A program made the position numbers and the translations under genes. The notes below the pieces were generated by a model. The model saw only the letters and a program-made list of their open reading frames with translations, was not told the origin of the DNA and made no database searches. This document shows positions 1 to 13,687 of a DNA stretch of 64,000 nucleotides, piece after piece. This stretch comes from Cristatella mucedo. Taxonomy: Eukaryota > Bryozoa > Phylactolaemata > Cristatellidae. The DNA is taken from contig WPIO01000027.1 in assembly GCA_009760855.2 (NCBI GenBank), positions 1,680,501 to 1,744,500 of the forward strand, given 5' to 3'. Numbering within the stretch: the first letter of the stretch is position 1; every line of letters begins with the position of its first letter.

Positions 1-721
1 GGACCAGAGTGCAGCAATCCAGACACAGACGGCAGTCGACCCGCGCAAATCCTTCGACGGATTGTGACGAACTCTTACCACCTGGCTCGGCCCACGGTAT
101 TTTAGGCAGGCGTAAGTGAGCCACGGTTGACACCAAGATTGACACTGAAATTGCGACCTGCGCACCTTCTGATTTATTCCACGAGGGACCGTGAGCCCTT
201 TTGCTTGCTCTTGCGATGTGTACATCTTCATAGAGTTTCAAAATTTACTACATCGGCTCAGAGCAATGCTCTGTCTGGCGCAACTGCCCCACAACCCTTT
301 CACCTTCCATAAAGGGCCAACAATAAGTTTTGCCCAAAACGCAAGGTGGTGGCCCTTCCACCGCCCACCCTTCAATTGCACAGCCCCCATCGCCATCGAC
401 GATGCAAGAAGCTGAACAGGCTGCCCAACACCCTGATAATAGTCTAATAAGGCCACTCGGACTCCTTTGTTGAATAAATATGATAATAATAATGTAATAC
501 TGACAAGTAGTGTCGAACAACCCACTGTGCAGCTACACTTTTATCTTTAGATGAGTACAAAGCAGGTTCGTATTGGGTAACTAGAGGAGCGCAGTTGGGT
601 AACTGCCTTAATGCACCACTAGTACGACTACCCTGCCAATAAGCCCCGGTATAAGGCAGCACAGGATGATCTCATAAGCCAGGGTGCTGGTAAGCAGGAA
701 GCTTCTCTGTGGAAGTTACTA
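1..721. other. No recognisable gene
   Basis: I see no coding exon, RNA gene or clear repeat family here. The short open frames on both strands resemble no protein family I know and lack splice-flanked structure. If the PRPF40 gene continues leftward, this is part of one of its introns or lies beyond its 3' end. Confidence 0.4.
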
Positions 722-1660
722 TAATAAAAATTAAAATAACATAATAATAACACACTTGATACAGCACCCTCAGAGAACTCAACCTCTTTCTAGGCACTTT
801 ACATTATCTGAAAAGAAAACCTGATCCGATAATCAGTAGTAGCATGCTCGATAAACAAGAATAACATGGTTAAGAGTGACACATGGCCAAGGGCGCACAG
901 GGTCAGCATGCAACAGTGTCTGCACGCATAAGCACATAAAGGATGAATCATAGGGACCCACTAAATGCTGGGATAAATAGATGCATTTTTAGATTCTTTT
1001 TTAAATGTCAAGTCAGGGGATGTCGAGATGAAAATCAAGAGTGAGTTCCGGGCTTTTGGAGCATACGAACTAAAGCCACGGTCTCCAGAGAATTTGAGAT
1101 TTGTACGAGGTATGTGTAAACAGATTCCGAAAAGCAGTTAATACGATGCTTAGCCTTGCGGGGAAGTAGATCTGGTACGTAGGCTTGAGCCAAATAGTGT
1201 AGGGACTTTAAAGTGAGTGACAAAACCTTGGAGTCGATTCGTTTCTTGACTAGGAGCCAGTGCAGATCGGCGAGAAGTGGTGTGACGTGGCAACTGCGGC
1301 GCTCACGATAGACAAGCCTAGCTGCAGAGTTTTGGACCGGCTGTAGGCGCCTGATTGCACATGCCGGTAGACCAGCAAGCAGTAAGTCGCAGAAGTCAAG
1401 ACGGGATCTCACAAATGCATGGACCAACTTAGATGTGGTATGCCTGTCTAAATATGACCGGATTTTAGCAATGTTATGTAGTTGAAAATGGGCAGACTTG
1501 ATTGCAGAGCTGACGTGGTCTCTAACGAAAGATCACTTTGGAACATGACATTTAGATTGTATGCAGATTCAACGGGAGATGTGCTGACAGAGCCAATTTT
1601 GAGCTTCAACCTTTCCAATTTCTGAATCACACTGGGTTTGCCAATAACTATGCTTGCTCT
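722..1660 (-). repeat. LINE A copy, 5'-truncated
   Basis: Minus-strand copy of the CR1/L2-like non-LTR family. The 3' end lies at the left in an AT-rich tail (near 722-750). It is preceded by the family's terminal box, which reads on the minus strand as a gcctagaaagag-like motif followed by a run into the tail. The C-terminal reverse-transcriptase region is readable in pieces: a GKPSVIQKLERL segment near 1650, then a block with VQNSAARLV and LADLHWLLVKKRIDSK between about 1430 and 1040. Frames are broken between these blocks, so it is a dead copy. The left edge is clear; the right edge is approximate. Confidence 0.85.
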
Positions 1661-4152
<2,492 letters not shown>

Positions 4153-4384
4153 CTGCAAAGAAAAGCAAACGACCACGATGCACTAGCTTCCAAACGAGGA
4201 GACAAGAACCTTAAGCTGGATGGGGGTAAGAGAGTACCTGCCAACAGTTGTCGATGGCCACAGATTGGTAGTGATCTGCTCCAGCACATACCTTATAATC
4301 TCATCAATTGCAAGGGGAACTATCAATCAGGGTAGCTATGAATAGTCTCGTCTAAACCGAAGGCTAACTACTTGAGCTCATGAC
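4153..4384. other. PRPF40 upstream intron or promoter side
   Basis: Unresolved. The minus strand holds donor-like sites (CAG|gtactc near 4237, TAAG|gtatgt near 4293) that could end an upstream leader exon, but no start codon or conserved coding segment can be tied to them. Confidence 0.3.
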
Positions 4385-4560
4385 CCCTGGGTCTTGCTTA
4401 GGGGTAAGATTGCTCTCACTTCACGATCCAGGTCACTGGTTCAAGTCCCACAGCAGAAAAATCTGTATTACCCACTGCAAGCAGGAGTGATAGGCACTAC
4501 TGCTCTTCTGCTGCTACATAAATACAGGTGCTAGATCAGCTAACCATTACTTAACTTATT
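4385..4560 (+). repeat. tRNA-derived SINE (group beta)
   Basis: The head has a tRNA-like box B (ggttcaagtcc). It is followed by the group's body (a cccactgcaagcaggagtga-like segment) and an ending with ctgctacataaata and a cagctaacca-like terminus. Related copies lie near 20.3, 29.5, 33.75 and 54.8 kb. Degenerate, so not a tRNA gene. Confidence 0.7.
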
Positions 4561-4737
4561 TTATTCCCATCCATGTTTGAGGTGCATCTTGTCTGGCGAG
4601 TCACGACTCGAAACACATTGGCATGCAAAATGACCTTTCACTTGGGGTAGCAATGCTTTGGCTAGCATACCATGTAAAGCCTCGACCGTATAGATTACAT
4701 ACACAACAAATGCTGCATTTGAATAAAAATGCTATAA

Positions 4738-5520
4738 CTAATAATAATAATAATAATTCACTTGATAAAGAGCCCTCAGAGAACTTAATCTCTCTCTAGG
4801 CGCTTTACATTTGCTGCAAAGTGAAATGCAATTGAATGGTAAGTAAAATCACGCTTGAAAAACAAACGAAATGAGTAATATGGTTAGGGGTGACATGCAC
4901 AGGGTCAGAATGCAAATGTGGTTAGTGGCAGCATGCAGTGTCAGCACGCACAAGCACATCAAGGACGAATCACAGGGACCCACTAAATGCTGTCCTAAAA
5001 AGGTGTGTTTTTAGGTTCCTTTTAAATGTGGTCAGGTCAGGGGATGTTCTGACGCAGGTCAGGAGGGAGTTCCCGGCTTTGGGAGCATATGAACTAAATG
5101 CACGGTCTCCAAAGGATTTAAGGTTTGTACGAGGTATTTCTAGACTGTTGGATTCCGAAAAGCGAGTGGTACGATGCTTGGCCTGATGGGGTAGTATATC
5201 TGACAGATCGGCTGGAGCCATAGAATGAAGGGACCTAAAAGTGAGCGACAAAACCTTGAAGTCAATCCGTTGCTTGACTGGTAGCCAGTGCAGGTCGGCG
5301 AGAAGTGGAGTAATGTGGCAACTTCGATGCTCACGACAGACAAGCCTAGCTGCCGAGTTTTGCACCAGCTGCAATCGCCTGATCGCACATGCTGGTAGGC
5401 CAGTAAACAGTGAGTTGCAGAAGTCGAGACAAGATGTCACGAATGCATGGACCAACTTAGATGTGGTATCTTTATCTAAACAGGCCCGAATTTTAGCAAT
5501 GTTATGAAGCTGAAAATAGC
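4738..5520 (-). repeat. LINE A copy, 5'-truncated
   Basis: Minus-strand copy with an (AAT)n tail at the left (about 4741-4758 as read on the plus strand). It has an almost continuous C-terminal reverse-transcriptase frame of 161 residues (4970-5455), including [40 protein letters not shown] and a C-terminus ending FRTAFSGSL. Upstream truncation is near 5520. It belongs to the same young subfamily as the copies at 13.1 and 22.4 kb. Confidence 0.9.
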
Positions 5521-5924
5521 TAGAAATACTGACAAAGAGAAAACAAGCACGTTGCTAAGAAAAGTAAAACAAACAAGCAAAACCAGGAAAGCAAATGGTA
5601 CTACGTACGGAAAAAGCAATCCTAAGTGTACATGACCAAAGAGAATAGCCGGGCAACAGTGCAGAGTGACTGCATCCTAAAGCAAGTCGCTAAAAACAGC
5701 CTGCAGAGATAAAGTATAGATGGAGGCTGACTAAGCCATGTCCCACAGCCTGTAGCTGTGGACACAGACCTCGTCCGCCGGTGAGCATAAGGCCCAGAGA
5801 CTGCGGCAGTGGTGACGCTCGTGCAAGGAGTACAACGAGTGTCGCATAAGCCCAGAAGACTTGATCCCGTTATAAAAAAACCTGCATACCACAACTTGGT
5901 GACGCATGCATTATGCTGAGGATT

Positions 5925-6060
5925 CTCACACCAGCTACCGAATGCTTACCGAAAGCCGCTTAGGCTGTGAGTGCGCTATACAAAACTCTCCTGCGTAATA
6001 CCCACATGGTCTTTATGACTTCGTGGAGTTACAGACGGAGATACATTACATTTTATAAAA
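5925..6060 (+). repeat. LINE B 3' terminal fragment
   Basis: Matches the 3' end of the second LINE family seen at 6.7-6.9 and 17.5-17.7 kb. Shared landmarks are accgaaagccgcttaggctg, an actctcctgcgtaa-like box, tggagttac and the terminal tacattacatttt. Unlike LINE A there is no (ATT)n tail. Confidence 0.75.
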
Positions 6061-6890
6061 CTGCTTACTGCTGACACCTTGACACGATGTACTTTGAGCA
6101 GTGACTATGCTAAAGCAGTTGAACTGCTGCACCAGTTTCAGCCTCTTCGTGCCCTCAGGTCCTGTATGGACAATAAATTAGCTGTTCCATTCCTCTGCTT
6201 AAAGACCGTTGGTGACAAAAGCTTTAGCTCTGCAGGTCTTAGACTATGGAACTTGCTTCCACGATTCTTACGCAACGACAACTACTCTCCTGCTGCCGAC
6301 AATGGCTCATCCTTTTCAGCAATCATGAGCTGCTACTTCCATGCTACTCACACCTTAACTGCTCTCCTGACTGCTATGCTTGACCTGACTTCTCCTGACT
6401 TAACAATATCCCCTGACTTGACCACATTTAAAAAGAACTAAAAAACACATCTATTTAGGAAAGCATTTATTGGGTTCCTGTGATTTGTCCTTTATGTGCT
6501 TATACGTGCTGACACTGTGCATGCTGCCACTAACCACACTTGCATGCTGACCCTGTGCATGTCACCCCTAACCATATTATTCATATTGTTTATCAAGCAT
6601 GATACCACTCACCATTCAATCGCGGTTCCTTTGCAGCAAATGTAAAGCACCTAAAAAGAGATTAAATTCCCTGAGGGTGCTTTATCGAGTGTATTAGTAT
6701 TCTTATTATTATGCTTCCCACGTTCTCTTTGTTGCGTGAGACGAAGTTTGTTGGCTACCGAATGCCTAACGAAAGCCGCTTAGGCTGTGAGCATGCTATA
6801 CCAAACTCTCCTGCGTAACACCCAAATAGTTTCTATGGCTTTGTGGAGTTACAAACGGAGATAAATGACATGACATGACATGCCCAGGAA
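6061..6890 (+). repeat. LINE B copy interrupted by a LINE A insertion
   Basis: The left part (to 6381) carries the C-terminal reverse-transcriptase motif with GDKSFSSAGLRLWNLLP. The right part (6710-6890) is the LINE B tail, ending in a gagataaatgacatgaca-like tail. The two parts are separated by the LINE A segment at 6382-6709 and match the uninterrupted B fragment at 17405-17681 when that segment is removed. Confidence 0.8.
6382..6709 (+). repeat. LINE A 3' fragment inserted in LINE B
   Basis: A 5'-truncated insertion of about 328 bases containing the LINE A C-terminus (a PDLTTFKKN-like end), 3' UTR and (ATT)-like end. It is flanked by TATGCTT at 6375-6381 and again at 6710-6716, which I read as the target-site duplication. 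Confidence 0.75.
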
Positions 6891-9589
6891 CATAAAAGGC
6901 TGTAAGTACCGGGTACGGCCAAAACGTGCTGCAGTGGGTTGAATCGTATCCTAGACCAACTAGAAGTTAACACAAGTGCTCCAATGTGTATGGTGAAATG
7001 TATCAAGCGGCTGGTTCAGCCACAGTTACATAGTCCTTCTAACTGTGTTCACTGACTATCCACGGAACCAGAGCTTCCGTGGATGGTCAGTGAATACAGT
7101 TGTCAGTGGATACAGTTTTGATCGGACCCTGGGATTCCAATCAAATCTGGACCAGCCGAGCACGGGTACTGAAATAATCCCCGTATGGTTCAAGTACCTA
7201 GGAAGCAAAAAGAAAATGTCATCTCATCACAATGAAATAAACCCATAAAATTGAAAGCGGAGTCATACCAACTCACCCACTTTGTCCCTTACGAGTCATA
7301 TTAATGATAGTCCAGAGATTGAGCCACCGTCATTTCTTATGCCTCTGAGCACATGAAAATCGCTCCCCCACCCTCGTTTGCCTAACTGCAACAGAACCAC
7401 GACTAATCGAGCTTGCACCCTCAGTTGCACTGCCAGCGAAGTCTAACGGCCAAATCGGCAGATGCAACGTCAATGAAAACGTCTTGCACACTAATTATCT
7501 CCGAGCCCTCGAGCTCCTGGGCTTCCTAAGAACCCGCTCACCCACCACAGGTACTATTTCGACTGACATAATCTAGAAGAGACGTCTGAGGCTAGAAATT
7601 CACCTCTACAATCGACGGACATTGAAGCCAGCGAGTTGGCATGACCGCAGGACAGCCTAAACACCGGGACGCTGCTAAAAGCTAGGAACTAAAGCAGGAA
7701 ATAGCTGTGCAGTGCCTAAAGCATTTAAGTAGCGTTGAAGTGCGTTGAAGTAGCTCGCTGTCATGACACGCTAAGGCGGCCGGTTAAAATCGCATTTGCA
7801 CGGTTTTGCTCACAGCCGAGCCAGGTTTGGTGTAGCCATTTTCGGGGCATCGTCGACTTCCGTAAGTCAATGTACATTTACATGGCGTGAAAGAGAACAT
7901 GCGAGGCACATCTGAGTGGGCACATCTGAGCGAATGCAGAACGGCTCTCAATTCGTACGCGCGGTGGTTAGTCGCCGATAGACTAGCTGTGACAAGACGC
8001 GACTGTCCAGAGTAGGCAAAAACCGTAACATAAGATCTGAGACTTCGCGGCGACTGACTGCTGGCGGTCAAAGAGCTCACCAGCACGCCAGTAAGGACAC
8101 AAACTGATAGCATATAAGAGCAGATCGAAAAGGACGATAGCACCCAGTGGAGTGCGACCAATCCGGTGAGGAAGCACGCACCAGGCGTCTAGTGCAGCGA
8201 AATGACAGATAGGACCTAGTAGAGCACGTTCGTTAGGGCAAGCACTGGCAGCATCAAACTCACTAGCGATGGAATGCAGCAAAAATGCGCAGCGTAATTG
8301 CACGTGGAAACACCAAGCCTTTAGACTTACCGCCATGTTGCCGACTACCGTTTATAGTCGCCATAATGAGCAGACATCTCCATGTATCCAATTATAAGAA
8401 TTTAGTTTTTGTATAAATCAAGTCTTCAGCACTTAAAATAATTTATTAACATTTTTTGTTTTAATGCGAATATATATATATATATGTATATGTACATACA
8501 GCCACAGCCAACAAGAGGGCTTGTAAGCGCGCGGTTTCTGGCGGATCCTCGAAAGTAGCGTTTCTGAATTCCATAAAACATAGCTCGTAAGAGGTGTGGC
8601 CGTTGTATTGTCTTGCAATGTGAGGGAGGCGATTTTCAGTCGTGTTTTGGGGTAGTTTTTGCCGTCGGCCTTTAAGAGACAACTGACGCCGCAGAGCATT
8701 TCGGTAGTGTCTTCGAAGACACACCTAAGTTACTGACTTACCGCATTTACAATACGCAAAGAGTCACTGCGGTGCATTTCCTCCTGAAGGTGCCTTTGCT
8801 TCGACTATCGGTGGATTCCTTCCCGCATGGCTACTGCCCCGCTATCATTTGCCAGGTCTAGGTCTGAAACACCGCTTAGCCAAGGCTCGCGGACCTGGCT
8901 GGACCGCGTACCGAGTAAACGTTCCCTAGTCCACTGTGAGGGCCACCGCTATGCGAAAAAAACCGAAATGGGCTGACCCTTTACTGCAGGAGACCATAAT
9001 GTGTAGCAGTGGACCAACTCAGTTTCGCCCCTGATATGTACCCCAGTGCTGCAAACGCGAAGTACGAAACTGGGCATTCCTATCCGTGCAGGACTCCTTG
9101 ACTGTGTGATTTTCAAAAAAAATGTGGCTGCGATTCCTTACCGATTTCAAGCGGTCAGCCTGAGAAGCCTCCACTACTAAGGGGAGCTCTGAATCAAAAG
9201 GAGAAAACTAAGGAACTGAAATTTGCAAGAAAATTTGGTGGCCCGAAGCATCAGCGAACCGTCATTACTGTCCTGTATACATATCGCTGCTATGTATATA
9301 CCTTTAAAAAACTATGGAGCGGCTCAAAATGCGGCGTTCGTGCAAATACGGCGTAGATGGGCAGATTGGCGACAGACTTCAAGGACACGTTCCCAGTACT
9401 GGCCGAACTAGCTCCTCAAAGCAGTGTCAGCGGATCGCAACGGTGGCATAAAATGCACTCATAAAAGCAATTGAAAACTTACTGCAATTCCAATATACAC
9501 GTGCACCGGCCAAACTGAATCTCAAACCGGTATTAGTCTGACCTCGACTATAGTTGCCGAGACTATCTGTCCGTGAACTGCGACGCTTA
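6891..9589. other. Intergenic DNA without recognised genes
   Basis: No supported gene. It contains a long hairpin (7041-7101, separate entry) and a short (TA)n run near 8470. The minus-strand frames at 7784-8336 and 8461-8724 are open but resemble nothing I recognise, and they lack a conserved partner exon. Confidence 0.4.
7041..7101. repeat. 27-bp inverted repeat (hairpin)
   Basis: Arms 7041-7067 and 7075-7101 are complementary over all 27 positions except two, which become G-U pairs in RNA read from the plus strand. The loop is 7 bases (7068-7074). The right arm's gtcagtgaatacagtt is followed directly by a near-copy, gtcagtggatacagtt. Confidence 0.85.
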
Positions 9590-9830
9590 AGGGCTGCGGG
9601 CGTGTTTAAAACGCACCTGCTTATTGCAGAATTTAGTAGGTCTTTGGGATTCGTTATTCGTATGCATGTGCGTGCTTACATTATACCTGCTGCTTACGAA
9701 TGTTAACACCAATAATGCGGTAGGTAATGCTTTTGTATACGGCATCTGTAAAGTGCCTAGAAAGAGATTCAGTTCTCTGATGGCGCTCTACTGATGTATT
9801 ATAATTATTATTGCTATTGTTATTACATAC
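9590..9830 (+). repeat. LINE A 3' fragment
   Basis: Diverged 3' UTR of LINE A, ending in gtaaagtgcctagaaagaga, a ctctgatggcgctcta-like box and an interrupted (ATT)n tail near 9800-9826. There is some coding remnant just upstream of 9600. Confidence 0.7.
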
Positions 9831-10004
9831 GGTAGCTAAAAGCGTTGCCATGTTGAGTCCTGCTCAGACGAATTTCTGTCTTGTTCTTGGACAGACGCTG
9901 CCCTCTCACGCCTAGGGAACGTTGAGATTTTAAAATACTATACCTGCCAGATTATTACCGCCCTAAAGATTTTAAGCAGTCTCTCGGTTGAAATTTAAAA
10001 GAAT

Positions 10005-10075
10005 CTATAATATTTATTCAGCGCCCTAAAAGAAATTAATCCTTAAACAGACGCTTTACATCTGCCGCAGTGCTC
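10005..10075 (-). repeat. LINE A 3' end relic
   Basis: Only the terminal box is recognisable, in minus orientation (cagcgccctaaaagaaatta ... gacgctttacatctgc on the plus strand). Confidence 0.5.
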
Positions 10076-10974
10076 GAGCCCAAGACCCTGGCCGCTACGC
10101 TGACGGCATGGCGTTGCTATGGTTATGTACGCGGCAGGCTCTTTATTGCTGCCGCACTGTGAGAGTTGTGGGCGCTCTTTGTTGTTGCCGCGCTCTGCTA
10201 CTGTCGGCATTCGTGCGTGTATCGAAGTATTATCTGCGACTTCCTTACCATTATTAGAGGTGCCAGCTCAACCACCGTCGTTCACTCATCCAAAAGGACT
10301 GTCACCGTTATGAGCACTGTTTGCATCAAAGGACTAGACTTTAGAGCGCGCTACGGAGAGTTGTAAACCGAATTTTGCGATAAATTACGTGGATTTATAA
10401 TTTAGGTGTTAGTAGCGCCAATCGCTGTGGCGCTCAGCTATGTCATTGGTGCTGGTGCTTCATTTCTACAACGCATCGGCGATTCTCCGTGTCGCCAGTC
10501 CCAGGAGCAACCGCTCACTCGGCTGTGTGGCGTAGCACCGTTACGTAGCCTGCGTCTCAGCGAAAAAACTCTTTAGTTCCACAGCCGCTGCATGCGGTCG
10601 TAACATTCAGAAGTAGGCTAATTACATTGCGAGTTCTTCTGTGTCGCACTGAGACAAGTATGCAAAAGCACACAGAGGAGAAAATCTTGGCCGTCGGTTG
10701 GTTGGACTCCTGGTAGCATGCACTGAAACGTGCACAGTTAAGCGCGCAGCAAAACACACGGGAACAAACTAGACACGCTCACTGGGGCAAAGGGAAAGCT
10801 GAGCCGAACGGATGCGTCTCAGGCTGAGAATAAAATGGTGAAAAGTCAAAGCCAGTAGGCGAAAGATGCCGCAAGCAAGTTCTGAGCTATTTTCAGTAAG
10901 TATGCACCAATAGGTGCATACTTACTGAAAAAGTATCACCAAAAGATTGTTATTTAGTGCAAGGAACGGCTAGA
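10076..10974. other. Intergenic, no gene seen
   Basis: No coding or RNA gene is supported. The only structured element is the perfect hairpin at 10890-10931. Confidence 0.4.
10890..10931. repeat. Perfect 19-bp hairpin
   Basis: Arms 10890-10908 and 10913-10931 are exact reverse complements over 19 bases with a 4-base AATA loop. The next outer pair is A/A, so the stem ends sharply. Confidence 0.95.
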
Positions 10975-11400
10975 CGGCTTGAAGCCGAGTAGTGGTTGAT
11001 GCGAGAGCACTCTGGAGGTGTAGGCTGGAGGTCTGATGGGTAAACTGGTGCAAGCGATAGACCTGTAAGGAAAAGAGGGGATCTTAATGTCCACTTGATA
11101 CTAGATAAAGGGCCACTGAAGCTCAAACAGAAATGGTGCGATGGGGTAGCTTAGCCTCTGAAGACTGACCAGATGAACTGCCAAGTTATTTACTAGTTGT
11201 AGACGATCACGGGCACAGGCCGAGGACCTTGAACATAAGGCATTGCAGAAATCGAGACGCGATGTCGCAAATGCGTTGAGTTATTATGGCAGTTTTACCC
11301 TTGTCTAAGCAGATCCTGATTTTAGCTGTGCTCGTCAGCTGAAAGTAGGCTGAATTGATAGTGGGGCAACGTATTCATCAAACGGCGTCTTTTTTGGAAA
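10975..11400 (-). repeat. Old LINE A fragment
   Basis: Diverged minus-strand copy. The recognisable block near 11240-11350 corresponds to the family's SRLDFCN...KIRACLDK region (plus strand: cattgcagaaatcgagacgc ... tctaagcagatcctgatttt). Frames are destroyed. Confidence 0.55.
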
Positions 11401-12468
11401 TGTAAGCCCATTTTACGAACAGACGAGACCGAAGTAATGCAGATTAACTAAACATAACAAGTTCATATCCACGCCAAGAGAAGTTTATTCAAAAGCGACG
11501 GAAGGTTGAAGGCATAAAACTTAAACCAAGGTTTACAATAACTCTGGAAACGGTGTCTAAACGAACTCCTCAACTGCCGACAGACACAAAGCTTCGGTTG
11601 AAACTCCAATGTGGCACTACGTCTAAAGCTCAACTGCTGCTTGGCCCAAAGCCTAGATCACTACTGCCGCCGGGCTCAAAAGCTAGCACGGAACTCTTGC
11701 CTATTAAATGACTAGCTTGTATACCATCTAAACATAGATTATATTCTGTGCTTCGGCCGCATACAATATGTTAATAATCTTAATGATTTGCTCTAAATTC
11801 ATGTTGGAACACAGCACGATCTGAATATGTGAAATAATTGTTTAGCTAGTGATCCACCATTTGCTCAAGTATCTTGGATAAGAAAATCAGAAGAGTGATA
11901 GGACGAAACTGACTTGCCATGCAAGTTCTCATGGTCAATGATAGACATTTAATTAATGGTCGGACAAATAATGCTCTGAGAGAGGAAGCCAGGAAATATT
12001 TATGAGGATATTTTGGTTGGCGGCAGCTGATCTATCTACCTTAATGGAGAACTGTTGGGGCAGAGCCTGAAAGACGAGTGGTCTATTTTTTTTAGCAAGG
12101 GAGACACATTTGGTCAGAAGTTTAAGAGAGACAGAGAAGAAAGAGGTGAGAGAATAAGAGCGGGGTGATTTGGGGTTTGCATCCACACTCTTCCCTAGCC
12201 TCTCAAGCATGAAAATCTTTGATTATGAAAAAGGAGGTTCCTGCAATGTATGAGAACTACAAATAAGCTCTGCTTGCAGAAGCAGAATATAGTTCTCCAT
12301 TAGGATTGGCAGGTGTTTCAATGTTTTATGTATAGAATCTGGTACCTAGTAGGTAAATGCAGAAACGAATACTTTAATGATTAAACGCAACTTTCATATT
12401 CTCAAATAATTTTCTAATGAAGTGATAGTGAGCTGTTTCCTGAAATTCTTTAGAGATCAGGTCATCAT
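11401..12468. other. Intergenic, no gene seen
   Basis: No gene can be supported. A minus-strand open frame at 11953-12210 has no recognised similarity. Confidence 0.4.
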
Positions 12469-12650
12469 GGTGAGCCGTGATGGCTCATTAGGTAAGGTTG
12501 TTGCTTTTCACGACCTCGATCCCGAGGTCCTGGGTTCGAATCCTGTGGTGAGCGACCCTTTATCGCAGCTGCAAATGGTGGTGATAGCTGTAAAGGCTCT
12601 TCTGTCGCTATACAAAAGAGGCTGCTAAATCAGCTGGTATATTTTTTTTA
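12469..12650 (+). repeat. tRNA-derived SINE (group alpha)
   Basis: A tRNA-like head (tgagccgtgatggctcatta ... box B gggttcgaatcctgtgg) leads into a body with gtggtgatagctgtaaaggc and tgtcgctatacaaaagagg. It ends in aatcagctgg plus a T-rich tail. Other copies lie at 26.3 kb (plus) and at 31.9 and 44.6 kb (minus). Confidence 0.85.
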
Positions 12651-12779
12651 TTTTATCAGGTTAAATGCATTCCAGGCCTAAAGCTCACAACAGACTGACA
12701 CCACAGCACCCCATGACTTGGCGATATAAATATAATATAAAAAGAAGTTACAGCAAGCTTGCTCCTCACAGCATTTGCT

Positions 12780-12945
12780 TTTTCACGTGATTAGTCCTCT
12801 ATATATTTCCGTGTATTGTATTTTCGCATGTTATAACGACTCAGTTTATACGCTTCCTTTCCAGCGGCCATCAAGTGCATAGAAAGAGATTGATGAAATA
12901 TCTTAGGGCGCTCTAAAAGTTCAGTATTATTCTTATTAATATTTC
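12780..12945 (+). repeat. LINE A 3' fragment
   Basis: Terminal 3' UTR relic: a cagcggccatcaagtgcata box, gaaagagattgatgaaatat, agggcgctct and a short ATT-like tail. Confidence 0.6.
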
Positions 12946-13124
12946 CTTGTTGAACTGGCTAAACCAATAATGGGATATATTTTCGATGGAGCTTGCATTT
13001 GTTAGGCTCCGTTCGGCAGAACTCACACTGATGTGCTTGGCCTACACTGCCCACAAATGACTCGCTGCATAAAATCGCAGCATTAGCAGAAGCTCATATG
13101 ACTTGACCCAAACTACCGTTACAA

Positions 13125-13687
13125 ACTGGTTACCAGTCAAGCAACGGATTGACTTCAAGGTTTTGTCGCTCACTTTTAGGTCTCTTCATTCTATGGCTCC
13201 AGCCTATCTTTCAGAGATACTACCCCATCAGGCAAAGCATCGTACCACTCGCTTTTCGGAATCCAACAGTCTAGAAATACCTCGTACAAACCTTAAATCC
13301 TTTGGAGACCGTGCATTTAGCTCGTATGCTCCCACAGCCTGGAACTCCCTCCCGACCTGCATCAGAACATCCCCTGACCTGACCACATTTAAAAGAAACT
13401 TAAAAACATACCTATTTAGGACAGCATTTAGTGGGTCCTTGTGATTCGTCCTCGATGTGCTTATGCGTGCTGACACTGTTCATGCTGCCACTAACCACAT
13501 TTGCATGCTGACCCAGTGCATGTAACCCCTAACCATGTTATTCATTTTGTTTGTTTTTCAAGCATGATTTTACTTACTATTCTATTGCGTATCACTTTGC
13601 AGCAAATGTAAAGCGCCTAGAAAGAGATTAAGTTCTCAGAGGGCGCTTTATCAAGTGCAATATTATTATTATTATTATTATTATTAC
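13125..13687 (+). repeat. LINE A copy, young, 5'-truncated
   Basis: Starts abruptly within the [13 protein letters not shown] segment and runs open through [20 protein letters not shown] and the terminal FRTAFSGSL stop. The 3' UTR and an (ATT)n tail to about 13687 follow. Over roughly 540 aligned bases I count three substitutions against the copy ending at 23317. Confidence 0.93.

Noticed and set aside
8461-8724. Basic 87-residue minus-strand frame as a small gene
   Set aside because: No recognised family, no Kozak or splice support, and it starts in a (TA)n run.
12469-12560. Candidate tRNA genes from box A/box B (also at 4.4, 15.4, 20.3, 26.3, 33.8, 37.3, 47.9 kb)
   Set aside because: They recur as families with shared non-tRNA bodies and tails and lack clean acceptor stems, so they are tRNA-derived SINEs.
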